A DNA stretch of 32,904 bases from Pelargonium nanum. Taxonomy: Eukaryota > Streptophyta > Magnoliopsida > Geraniales > Geraniaceae. Below are positions 1 through 8,757 of the stretch, piece after piece. The notes under the pieces are model-generated. The model was given only the letters and a program-made list of their open reading frames with translations. It was not told the DNA's origin and ran no database searches. How positions within the stretch are numbered: the stretch's first letter is position 1; every line of letters begins with the position of its first letter. Position numbers and translations under genes: made by a program. Location of the stretch: assembly GCA_036897485.1 (NCBI GenBank), contig JAYMTF010000609.1:1-32904 (forward strand). The letters are read 5' to 3'.

Positions 1-1050
1 TGTCACTCAATTGGGACACCCATTGAAAATTATATATATATATATATTAGATTATCACAACGTACAAATAAGTTTGTGAAGACTTTTATTTAAGTGTTAC
101 CAAACAAGTTTTAAGGCGTCGAAAAATAGTGACAAGTCCATGCTAATGCTAGGTGAAGGAAGGAACCACTATAAAACACCACATTTTACTCATCGAATTG
201 ACCATTGACCCCCAAATCTAATCCTATTCATTTAACGGCTACGCACTCACTCTCACTCTCTTCATCACTCTTTACGCTAAACAAAGGTGATATGCTTGCT
301 TGGAATATTATTAACCACAACACACATACAAATTCTTTTGCTGATGACACCTATCATGGAAAGTCAGTTTAATTATTATAATTCATATGAGCCAATGAGT
401 ATAGTAATATATTTTAAAAAATAAATAATTAAATGCTATAAGTCTACCTAAGAGGGATCCACCTAATAATGCAAAACCTTTTTTCCATGTCAGGTCCTAG
501 TCAGTTTCAAGAGTTGCATGTCATTAATTTTCCATTACAATTATTTTTATTCATATTTTAACATGATTAGATAAATTTAACGATTTCTGTTGTTAGGACC
601 TTTCAAAAAAATAATAAAAAAAAGGTTTCTGTTGGGATATTTCAATGTCCTCGTGGTAAATGCTTTTATCCATGTTCACAAGTTCATTTTTATATTATAC
701 TTCTTGCCTACACACTTTGTCAAAGAAGTATTTAAATTAGAAATATTTTTACACGTTAATGAAGAAAATGCCCATTGATTGATTATAATGCTTCAATTAT
801 TCATCTAATATACATATTTTTTCCTTCAACTTCTTCTTTAATGCTCATAGTTCCACCGTCCATTTTATCATTGTAGAAGTAGAAGTATGGCAAATTTAAA
901 ATTTTTAAAACGTGCAATTGATACATTAAACTGAACTTTTTTATTTTTATTTGGCTGGATTCATTTTCATTCATAACTGTGAGTTCAATAGTGTCCCACT
1001 CCCACTCCACTCATTTTACATGTGTACGGATATATATTGTTTATTTATTC
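1..1050. other. AT-rich spacer upstream of the GGP gene
   Basis: No gene is recognised. A TA dinucleotide run lies at about 31-48. The two short open frames here (62 and 69 codons) are low-complexity, with no family signature. The right part is probably the distal promoter of the GGP-type gene. Confidence 0.5.
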
Positions 1051-1052
1051 TT

Positions 1053-1119
1053 GGTTCAATCATAGAAATTTCCACACTCCAACAAATTAGGTTCAATCAT
1101 AGAACTGCTTGCTATAAAT
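1053..1119 (+). promoter_or_regulatory. Promoter of the GGP-type gene: repeated CAAT-containing motif and TATA box
   Basis: A perfect 15-bp direct repeat, GGTTCAATCATAGAA, occurs at 1053-1067 and 1090-1104 and contains a CAAT core. A TATAAAT box follows at 1113-1119. Transcription would start near 1145, leaving a leader of roughly 95 nt before the ATG at 1240. The motifs are read directly; the start site is inferred from normal plant TATA spacing. Confidence 0.6.
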
Positions 1120-1239
1120 GAGAGTTCTTGACTCCTCAATTTAGCACAACTCCAAATTCAAAACAATCATAGCAGAGATTCACATTCACAGTGCAGAAGA
1201 GAAGAGCTTAATTACAGAGTGATCAAGATTCAAGATCAG

Positions 1240-2036
1240 ATGACGATTGAGGGACAAAAGAGGTATGCTCTGTTTCTTGCGGCCAGAGACTCAGATTATG
1301 TCAAGAAAGTGTACGGTGGCTACTTCAATGTCTTCGTGGACGCCTTCGGCGAAGAAGGTGAGACATGGGACTTGTTCAGGGTCGTCGACGGCCAATTTCC
1401 CGACATGTCTCAGCTCCAATACTACGACGGCTTTGTGGTCAGCGGCAGTCCTTTCGATGCCTACGGCAACGACTTGTGGATCCTGAAGCTCTGTTTCTTG
1501 TTGCAAACTCTGGATGCGATGGGCAAGAAAGTCCTCGGAATTTGCTTCGGCCATCAAGTTCTGTGCAGAGCTTTGGGTGGCAAGGTTGCCAAATCTTGCA
1601 GCGGTTGGGACATCGGTGTCAGGAAAGTGAAGTGGATGGTGGAGGACGACATGTCGGAAAATGGTGTTTCAATAATAGAGTGTCATCAAGATGAGGTGTG
1701 GGAGGTTCCGATGGGAGCTCAAGTTATTGCCTCTTCTGATAAAACGAGAAGCACATAATGGGGATTCAAGGCCATCCTGAGTACACCAAAGACATTCTCT
1801 ATAATCTTATTGATCGCCTTCTCGCTTCCAAATCCATTCAGGTACTTTCATTTTTCATTACATGTTGTTTCTGCTTAATTACTCAATCCATTTAATGCTC
1901 GTATTTCTGACAACTTTATTGTTAAAATCAATTGCAGAATGGTTTTGCTGAAGATGCCAAGCTGAAGTTAGAGAAGGCTGAGCCAGACAGGAAGTACTGG
2001 CGAAATATATGCACAAACTTTCTCAAGGTAACATAA
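1240..2036 (+). pseudogene. Gamma-glutamyl peptidase (class I glutamine amidotransferase-like), frameshifted
   Basis: The N-terminal 170 residues match plant gamma-glutamyl peptidases (GGP1 family). These cytosolic enzymes cut gamma-glutamyl bonds of glutathione conjugates in glucosinolate and camalexin synthesis and in glutathione turnover. The nucleophile motif GICFGHQVLCRALGG is intact. After SSDKT the frame runs into a TAA at 1756-1758. Immediately downstream, in another frame from about 1746, comes the rest of the enzyme: HIMGIQGHPEY with the catalytic His, then KDILYNLIDRLLASKSIQ to 1841. An intron follows at 1842-1937, and a last exon from 1938 reads NGFAEDAKL to NFLKVT with stop at 2034-2036. 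Compared with family members, about nine codons are replaced by 5 nt, which implies a deletion of about 22 bp. ATG 1240 is the start; the upstream GTG at 1219 lies in the leader. If the sequence is right, the product lacks the catalytic His and Glu. Confidence 0.85.
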
Positions 2037-2493
2037 AAATACAAGGAAAAGGATTCACATAATTCTTTAATGTAGATTGACCCCATATTCTTTTTCATTC
2101 ATTATTTGCTTCTTTCATGTAAATAAAGTTGCTCATCTGATTGATGATCAATTATTTTGTTTGTATATTAGTTGGTTGCTTCATTCAATAAGATAACATG
2201 TTTCAATTTAAAAGTAGAAAATTAATTATAAAATGTAAAAAAATTATAAGTGCGAGATCATGTTATTAAACTTATTAAAATGTAACTATTAGTATGATAG
2301 AAAACAGTGAATGATGTGACAATTACAAGTCTTATCATGAATGCCCTGGGAGAGAGCAGTGGAAAATGAGACATTCTTGATGAATGCTACAACCAATACA
2401 TTTCTTCTCCTTGCCACAAAATGATTTAGCTTCCTTAAAAATCAAAAAAAATAAAAAACAAGAAAACAAAACAAAACCTACCCTTTACAATAC

Positions 2494-2545
2494 AAGTGGT
2501 TTGCACATTATTTAGGCACAATTGTGTCTCGAGTTCGAGTCACCG
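2494..2545 (+). repeat. Possible tRNA-derived SINE fragment
   Basis: The sequence AGTGGTTTGCACA, then about 30 nt, then GAGTTCGAGTCACC resembles the A-box to B-box region of plant tRNA-derived SINEs (B-box consensus GGTTCGANTCC). No clear poly(A) tail or target-site duplication was found, so it is at best an old, truncated copy. Confidence 0.35.
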
Positions 2546-3712
2546 AATCAAATAATTTTGTCACACACATTAACAATGACAAGTTTGCTTCTCCTTAAAA
2601 AAATCGCTAATTCTTTCTTTGAGTGTCAGAATTAATAGTAAAATATAGTTCTCTCTACGATATTTGATATCTTTTATATATGTTTACACACTTCATAATG
2701 TTATTTCATTTTGATTTAGCATTCCACTCTCACTCATCACATGTCATTCATGTGACATTTTTTTATTAACATTCTAATTTTATATTTCATCTTTTTCCCT
2801 GTAATTTATTTTGAAATTTCTCTAACCTAATAACTCACTCACTCGATTTTCATCCAATGTAGTATCAAGCACAACACGACGAGTGATTAGTCTGGTTCAA
2901 CGTCGACGATTGATTTGAGTTTTCTCTCAATTATCATCCTCATTTATTAGTGATTGATCCAACTCAACACTAGTTTCAAGATTTTGCACATTTGGCCCGC
3001 ACATATTTAGTACCAAAGATAGTAACTGAGGGAGTTAATAGGACGGAATTGAAAGAGTAATGCAATGAAATTTTTTCGAAGCAGGTTACTGCAGCTAATT
3101 GAGTTTTAGTTCTTGATTGACCAAATAGAAAAGATCATAGTTACTAAAATATGTATAATTTTTTCATTAGAAATATTTTGTAACCATGTTTAAAGACCAT
3201 TAAATTGAATGGAGAAAAGAAATTATACGAAAAACCTAGCATTATTACGACATGATTTATATTTGTGACAACTTTTTATATGACAGCTGATTTATATTTT
3301 GCTTTTTCATACAAACACGTGCTAAGAGGTCTCTAATTAGTAATTAGAACAATTGGTATGATCACTACTCACCTACGACTACTCTACTACAACCAAAAAT
3401 GGGTCAGGCCCGATTTATTACCCACCTTACCTAGCTAATGTGACATATGGCAACCATGCATTGAACAATCATGCCCCAAGTAGCATTGAACAATTAATTT
3501 AGGTTGAGCATCCACATATATACATTGAAGGTCCTACTTGTATGCTGGGATCTTTACGGTGGAGAAATCATTAAGAGGTATAAGCCATCTAAAAAGGTCT
3601 TTGAACCTCAATAATTATTTAAATATTTTATTTTATTAATCAATAGTATAATACCATGTGAAAATAGAGACAAAAATCTTCATAACATGAGACTCAATTT
3701 CAGTTTGATCAA

Positions 3713-3744
3713 GGAAGGTGTTAATTTTGGAAGGTGTTAATTTT
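3713..3744 (+). repeat. Perfect 16-bp tandem duplication
   Basis: GGAAGGTGTTAATTTT occurs twice head to tail at 3713-3728 and 3729-3744. It is a simple replication-slippage type duplication in intergenic DNA with no evident function. Confidence 0.85.
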
Positions 3745-4076
3745 GAAGATGACATTTGCTTATGTGACAAACTAAACAATTTAAAATATATCAAACAGAA
3801 ACTTAATTAAATAATGCATTACAGTTATATGGCTTTAAAAAAAAAGTGATATGATTTACATTAAACACAATCACTAGTACCATATTAAACTGATAGCGTA
3901 GAGTAATCGAACCACTCTGAACTAAAATTGCTATACACGACATGGTGGAGAGTAAGGTTTTCACGAATTTTTTTCTGTTAAATTTTGTGCACAGTGAATA
4001 TATTCAATCCATTATCCAGTAATTAAAGTGGTGATCAAGTAGCTCCATCGTATACGTATATATCTGCGATCCCTAC

Positions 4077-4490
4077 TTAATGAGGTTTACAGTAGAGCTG
4101 TCTCCCATCAATGATCTTCACCGGATCAAGGAGCGCCGCCTCCGCTCCGGCCGCAGTCTTGTACACGAAGACCGCGTAGCCAGTGGAGCGCCCCGTCCCC
4201 AGATCGTATCCGAAAGGCCCAGCCTCAACCTCTCCGTACAGCTCAAAGTGTTCCAACAGCTTCCACGCCGCCATATCACTACCCACGCCCACCACATATA
4301 TCTTCCTCCTTGTACTCGCACCAACATTGTCCTCAGAAAAGATGGTACCCAGGTTTTGGTTTTGGTTTTGGTTTTGGTTTTGGTTTGTTGTCTCAAAACT
4401 GAGTCCACTCTTATAACACCGGCGCTGGGTAAGATCTCCATTGTTGGATGAACACAAGCTGTTCCTCTTGCGCTTCTTGGCGTTGTCCAT
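4077..4490 (-). CDS. Short single-RRM RNA-binding protein, UBA2 (UBP1-associated protein 2)-like
   Basis: This intronless frame encodes 137 residues. Residues about 63-137 form one RNA recognition motif: RNP2 is IYVVGV and RNP1 is TGYAVFVY. The segment ELYGEVEAGPFGYDLGTG resembles the second RRM of plant UBA2 proteins (YGEIEEGPLG type). UBA2 proteins are nuclear hnRNP-like factors that bind U-rich mRNA and act in stress and ABA responses. Full-size family members have two RRMs and over 400 residues, so this is a much shortened relative that ends right after the RRM. The N-terminus is basic (KKRKR, a possible nuclear signal) and is followed by an NQ repeat at residues about 36-46. An in-frame TAA nine bases before the ATG fixes the start. 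The promoter motifs upstream argue for an expressed gene, but a decaying copy cannot be excluded. Confidence 0.7.
   Translation of the reverse strand: MDNAKKRKRNSLCSSNNGDLTQRRCYKSGLSFETTNQNQNQNQNQNLGTIFSEDNVGASTRRKIYVVGVGSDMAAWKLLEHFELYGEVEAGPFGYDLGTGRSTGYAVFVYKTAAGAEAALLDPVKIIDGRQLYCKPH
4352..4386 (+). repeat. (GGTTTT)n hexanucleotide microsatellite inside the RRM gene
   Basis: Five perfect GGTTTT units plus a partial one. Read on the minus strand the array encodes alternating Asn-Gln, in frame with the RRM gene. A hexamer unit keeps the frame whatever the copy number, so allele length would alter only the NQ linker. Confidence 0.9.
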
Positions 4491-4529
4491 TGGGAAATTT
4501 TAGGTAAGAACCGTCGGCGGCGAGTTTCC

Positions 4530-4634
4530 AAACCCTAACTAATTGAGTACACTATCTACCAACTCGATCCAACTGAATTGAGGATATCTATATTCCACAA
4601 TTGGGTTGGGCTTGGGCTTGGGCTTAGGTTTGGG
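4530..4634 (-). promoter_or_regulatory. Telo-box plus three site II motifs upstream of the RRM gene
   Basis: A telo-box AAACCCTAA lies at 4530-4538, about 40 bp upstream of the ATG. Three back-to-back TGGGCT motifs (site II, bound by TCP factors) lie at 4607-4624 within a TTGGGC repeat. This pairing is known from promoters of ribosomal-protein and other translation genes active in dividing cells. No convincing TATA box was seen, which fits that promoter class. Orientation is assigned from the minus-strand gene next to it. Confidence 0.55.
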
Positions 4635-4639
4635 AAATA

Positions 4640-6294
4640 GGCATTTCCTAAATCAAATAACTAAAGAGAAAAAACAAATGATTATGGCATGTTAGCTAAT
4701 TACATATGTGGTGCATGTGTTTGACATTAAGGAATGGTCGCCATGAAAATAGAATTGGCTTGTGAGTTGTGAGGGTTGATATGTATGTAGCTTGCCGCTA
4801 GCCGGGTTAGAATAAGAAATATGGATACTTGGTAGCCGTATAATTTGTCTAACTCGTTTAATAAAATGGGTCATAAACGGACCATGTAAATTCCTTATTA
4901 ATCCACCTATTTAAGGATAAAGGTGTAAAAATGATATATTTAAGTTAAACGGGATAAATATCGGGTTGTGTCAAATCATCATCAACCCATATTTATTTTA
5001 ACACGTATGTTTAATATAATACTAAACTTTTAATGCGACTCGTGAATATGAATATTTGTCACCCCTACCCATACTTTTGTTAAGATACCAAAGTGGTACT
5101 CATATTTTTGGTAACTATTCAAGTGATGTCTAATCTTTTATTTGTATACTTAAGTGGTACCCAAAATTTTTGTAAGGACCCAAATGATTCCCAAACTACC
5201 ATTTGTATATTAATGTGGGTTTTATCGGTAAATTTTTGTGACTCCAAATTTAGTATCAAAACCCAAAGTGATACCCTTTATGGAGTAACTAATTAGTGGT
5301 GTCTGAATTTTCATTCAGCTGGCTAACCCTCGCAAAAAGGATTGGGTGCAGCCCAATCTACGTGAGCCCACTTTGTTTGAGGTTTGTTTATGTATCTTTC
5401 AAGTATTTTGGACTCGTTTGTGGTCTAATTCAATTTTCATTTGAGCCGTTATTCTCGTTAAAATAACTTATTCAATATAAGTATTATGTTGGGCCTTCAT
5501 GAGGGCCGAAACCTATTTTACCTTCGTTTCGGGTCCGTCTCGCCTAGTAGTAGTTGCATAATTAGACAGTTTCCGAGTATATGAGTTGGTCCGATTTTGG
5601 CCAATTTCATATGAAATTTAAAGTAGAATCAGTAGTGTATGTATATTACCTATTGTTTGTTGACATTATCAAGCCTAATAAAAAACTGCAATACTATACA
5701 AATATTGTATTGTAAACTTGTAATATACAAACCAAAAGAAGAGAGAGCATCAAAGGCGTCCCAGCAATCCCATTTGTGGATATATAGAAGAAAACAATAT
5801 GTAGACTTTTTTTTTGAAAGGAAATATGTAGAATTTTTTTAATTTAGAAAGATAAAAACTTAAATATGTGACATCAACCACTTATATATTACAGTAGTAT
5901 TTCTCTTTATCATTTCTTGAATCCCTTGTTCATCTTCAAATTCAAAGGATTTACTGTATATTACAAATTGAAAGAAAAGATAAGGGACCAACATATATTA
6001 TTGTAAAAGAGTCAAATCATTCTGTGATCTGTCATATTGACAACATAAACAACCTATAAATATGATCAGCTTTGACTGAGTTACAAGGAACAAAAACACA
6101 AAAAGAAAGGAGAAACAAAAAGAAAGATTGAAGCTGATGATTATCAATTCTTTTTCCATGCACAGATTTGTCCAACACCCCTCAAATCAAAGGAGCCACA
6201 GGTCCCAAAACATGTCACCTTTGTGCTCACAAAAATGAGATTAGAAGACAAAGCAGTGGAGCTGAAAATTAAGGTTGTCCCAGGTTGAGGTTGA
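4640..6294. other. Intergenic DNA with a degenerate tandem repeat
   Basis: Apart from the roughly 60-bp tandem array at 5091-5275, nothing coding is recognised. A small hairpin with arms ATTGGG and CCCAAT occurs near 5341-5357. The part nearest 6294 is probably the 3' flank of the minus-strand heat-shock-type gene. Confidence 0.45.
5091..5275 (+). repeat. Degenerate tandem repeat, period about 60 bp, three units
   Basis: Units begin at 5091 (AAGTGGTACT), 5152 (AAGTGGTACC) and 5212 (AATGTGGGT), and a further CAAAGTGATACCC starts near 5263. The first two units share a TTTGTATA end. The units have diverged strongly, so the array is old. A short open frame across it has no family resemblance. 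Confidence 0.6.
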
Positions 6295-6648
6295 TCAGAG
6301 AGAGTGATGTTGGTCAGATCTTGAAGTAAAGATGATCCTAGAAAGGGTTGTAAATTGATGGGAAGTCAAGAAGATGCCAGTGAAGTGGCCGTCAAAGAAG
6401 ATCCATATGGTTTGTGGGCGTTGAGGATTGTAGTTCTGGCGATTCAAGAACTCAGTGAGACCAATTTCGGCTACGCTTCTGGGTCCAATGAACACTCTTT
6501 GATGAGCATAGAGAGTAGGGTACATGGTCACTCTCAGCTCAATCTCACCCTCTGCTTCGTTTTCCACAATCACTCTTTTCTCCAAGAGGAGAGACAATAT
6601 TGAAACAATAAGCCCATTCAGATACCCAACTACCTTAGACAGGACCAT
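6295..6648 (-). CDS. Unrecognised 117-residue protein with a heat-shock-type promoter
   Basis: I do not recognise the family. The frame opens with MVLSKVVGYLNGLIVSILSL, a hydrophobic stretch that could be a signal anchor or membrane-associated helix at residues about 8-22. It is followed by EKRVIVENEAEGEIELRVTM, an acidic, beta-prone segment, and a mixed region rich in aromatic residues (TIWIFFDGHF). The C-terminus is Ser/Thr/His-rich. The coding claim rests mainly on context: TATAAAAAG lies about 60 bp upstream of the ATG and a four-unit heat shock element sits about 75 bp further up. No intron signals are needed. It could be a lineage-specific heat-induced gene or the eroded 5' part of a larger gene. 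Function is unknown. Confidence 0.5.
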   Translation of the reverse strand: MVLSKVVGYLNGLIVSILSLLLEKRVIVENEAEGEIELRVTMYPTLYAHQRVFIGPRSVAEIGLTEFLNRQNYNPQRPQTIWIFFDGHFTGIFLTSHQFTTLSRIIFTSRSDQHHSL

Positions 6649-6705
6649 TTTTCTTTATAAAAAAAACAACTTACATATTCATCCAAATTATGATCTGCAT
6701 GTGCT

Positions 6706-6806
6706 CTTTTTATAATAATAGCCCACTCACAAAAAATCTGACCAATAAAAGAATGGAAGGAGAAGCTACTCAGAACCTTCCTTCACAATTCGAGAACATT
6801 CCAGAG
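6706..6806 (-). promoter_or_regulatory. Heat-shock promoter: HSEs, CCAAT box and TATA box
   Basis: At 6789-6806 four inverted units stand in perfect 5-bp phase: TTCgaGAAcaTTCcaGAg. A second, shorter element, GAAccTTC, lies at 6773-6780. A CCAAT box follows at 6742-6746, and on the minus strand TATAAAAAG at 6706-6714. Order and spacing are those of plant heat-shock genes driven by HSF trimers. This is read directly from sequence; heat induction is inferred. Confidence 0.75.
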
Positions 6807-6819
6807 ATTTAAGTATAAA

Positions 6820-7502
6820 TTTATACAAATAAATGAAAAGATAAAGAGTTTTGAGATTTTGAGACAATTGTATGACTAGTATGCCAAGCCGCAGTCACGT
6901 TGACCTTATTTTGTTCAGAAAACTATTTTATTCATGTGAAGTAATAAGTGGGTGGGAAGGGAAATGTTTGGGTCCCTTGGCACACTTTATATTCATGTGA
7001 AGTAATGGGGCCCAAGATTTTTTCTAATCTTTTGTGGAATTCAAATATAGTGGTTGAGATATTTCACCATTTTTTTTTGGTGATTTTTTGTCAATCAATT
7101 ATTCCTCATAAAATAGCTCCAAGGCCATAGAATCCCACACGAACAACAAGAATCATCGTCTGTAGAGATTGTTAAAACATCATTGTTTGACTTGAGTAGA
7201 CGATGTTTGTGGTGAGAGTCCCCTCAAAAACATCCTTTTCTTCCATATGGAGAACTACAAAGTAGGTTGAAAATAAACAATTATGGAGCTTATCAAGCAT
7301 GTCCTCCACAATTCTCTTAGACTATCTAACAAAGCTATCCACAAGTTGTAAGAATATATGTTCTTAAGAAAAGGTTTCTTAACCGATCCAAGTTTTCAAT
7401 AGAGAGATGCATGCATAAGATTTTCCAAGAGGATTGTACAACCAAATCCAAGCTTTGGATAAAGAGATACAAGAATAAGATTGATTGACACCCAAATCAC
7501 AT
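6820..7502. other. Intergenic DNA
   Basis: No gene is seen. A 14-bp palindrome GTATAAATTTATAC lies at about 6822-6835. A weak tandem duplication of about 60 bp (ATCCAAG followed by an AAGAGATnCA-like stretch) starts near 7387 and 7446, directly before the LTR. Confidence 0.45.
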
Positions 7503-7662
7503 TGTTAGTGTATATGTAACTATAGGTGTAGAATAGGGCTAATTCAGTCATTTTACTTCTTTTATTGCTCTATTTATAAATCCTTTGTGTATCTGTTTTG
7601 CAACACATTCTCTTGAATATAATATTATCTTTATCCTACATAAATCTTATCTTAAACTATCA
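7503..7662 (+). mobile_element. Ty1/copia-type long terminal repeat, about 160 bp
   Basis: The element starts TGTTAGTG, ends CTATCA, and is followed at once by a tRNA-iMet primer-binding site, the signature of a 5' LTR. It has an internal TATAAAT near 7573. No intact gag-pol frame follows, so this is the left end of a dead element. The matching 3' LTR was not found in direct orientation. Confidence 0.75.
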
Positions 7663-7675
7663 TGGTATCAGAACC
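7663..7675 (+). mobile_element. Retrotransposon primer-binding site
   Basis: TGGTATCAGAACC directly abuts the LTR end. It matches the 3' end of plant initiator methionine tRNA (TGGTATCAGAGC) in all but one position over twelve, as in Ty1/copia elements. Confidence 0.8.
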
Positions 7676-7727
7676 AACCATTTTATCTATCATCTGAGTC
7701 TCTGCTTCTCTCAAAATTCAGCCACAA

Positions 7728-7776
7728 CTGAATTACTCCTACTCTACACCTATATTTACATATATATGCACTAACA
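7728..7776 (-). mobile_element. Inverted fragment of the same LTR
   Basis: Read on the minus strand, this repeats the first 45 bp of the LTR at 7503-7547: TGTTAGTG, then GGTGTAGA, then AATTCAG. Differences are a few substitutions and small insertions. The two copies face each other about 180 bp apart, so a transcript across them could fold back. Confidence 0.7.
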
Positions 7777-8114
7777 CACAACGAATTGGACCCATGATAA
7801 GATCCTAATGTTCTAGAGATTGTGAAACTTGTATAATTTTTTAACTTTCCATGGTCTTGGACGTGGCCAATAGTCTTGTACATGGTCCTAGTTCTTGTGG
7901 TCTTCGACGTTCAAAAGACAACATCAAGATCCAGTAGCAAGTTCAAGGGGCTGCGCTTCGAGACAATAAGTCTAGCGACGCGGTCTCATTGTTATGAGAT
8001 GGTAATGACATGGCATTTGGCGCAACATGTCATATTGGCATTTGTCAAGTTGACTTGTGATTTTCGGGTAGCATAACCTAGTTATTGGATATTACAAATG
8101 TGGTTTGTATTAGA

Positions 8115-8174
8115 AACAATCAATTTGCGGTTGTTCAATCCAACACTAAAGCAGAATACATGGCTTTTGCTTAT
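8115..8174 (+). mobile_element. Ty1/copia RNase H relic
   Basis: The translation NNQFAVVQSNTKAEYMAFAY matches the conserved copia RNase H motif (KQxxVALSSTEAEYMA type), including the Glu of the catalytic triad. Flanking sequence is too degraded to read. It presumably belongs to the same dead element as the LTR at 7503-7662. Confidence 0.75.
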
Positions 8175-8420
8175 ACTATTTCGTAACTTTTATGGTTAAG
8201 CTTGCTCTTGGTCCTTCCGTTTCAAAATGAGCATCAATATTTCTATTTTGAGGTTGCATGAATATAGCTTTAGGGACTCATCATTTGTGAGGTTGAAAGT
8301 CAAGCCTTTATATTAAAAACTTGTAAATAGAGGCTAATTTAAGGGTTGCACTTTGAGCATAGAGATCAAACCCTTGTACTGAAAACTTATAGAATAGAGT
8401 TCAAAATAATTTCAACAGGA

Positions 8421-8494
8421 AACAAGAAACCAGCAACTAGTACAAAGTTTACAAGAGGACATAACAAGAAACCAGCAATTAGTACAAAGTTTAC
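8421..8494 (+). repeat. Near-perfect 32-bp direct repeat, 42-bp period
   Basis: AACAAGAAACCAGCAA followed by (C/T)TAGTACAAAGTTTAC occurs at 8421-8452 and 8463-8494 with one mismatch and a 10-bp spacer. It lies in retrotransposon debris. A looser duplication (TTGTAAATAGAGG versus TTATAGAATAGAG) precedes it at about 8295-8400. Confidence 0.75.
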
Positions 8495-8757
8495 TCTACC
8501 CTATTCTATTTTGTATATCAGATCCACTTTCTCACTCTTTTTCTTCTAAACTACTCACTAAAACACAATTAAAGCTGAGTAAATTAGAATTGAAATGGTT
8601 TTTTTGGTTAGGCCAACCTAGGAGGCAAACACATAAATTATAGTACATGCTTCTGCATCTTATGGCCTCATACCAAACACCCCAACTTTTACCCACAATA
8701 CACCAGAAATTGAGGGCATGCCATGCTGGTGCTGATTTATATATTTCGGAAGTTTTA

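Larger units (their letters stand above)
2037..4076. other. Intergenic DNA, no gene recognised
   Basis: About 2 kb of AT-rich spacer. It holds a possible SINE scrap near 2494-2545 and a short tandem duplication at 3713-3744, both listed separately. No coding signal or intact mobile element was seen. Confidence 0.5.

Noticed and set aside
1247-1694. Overlapping frames in the GGP exon (79 to 109 codons)
   Set aside because: They lie in other frames of a region that codes for a recognisable GGP domain.
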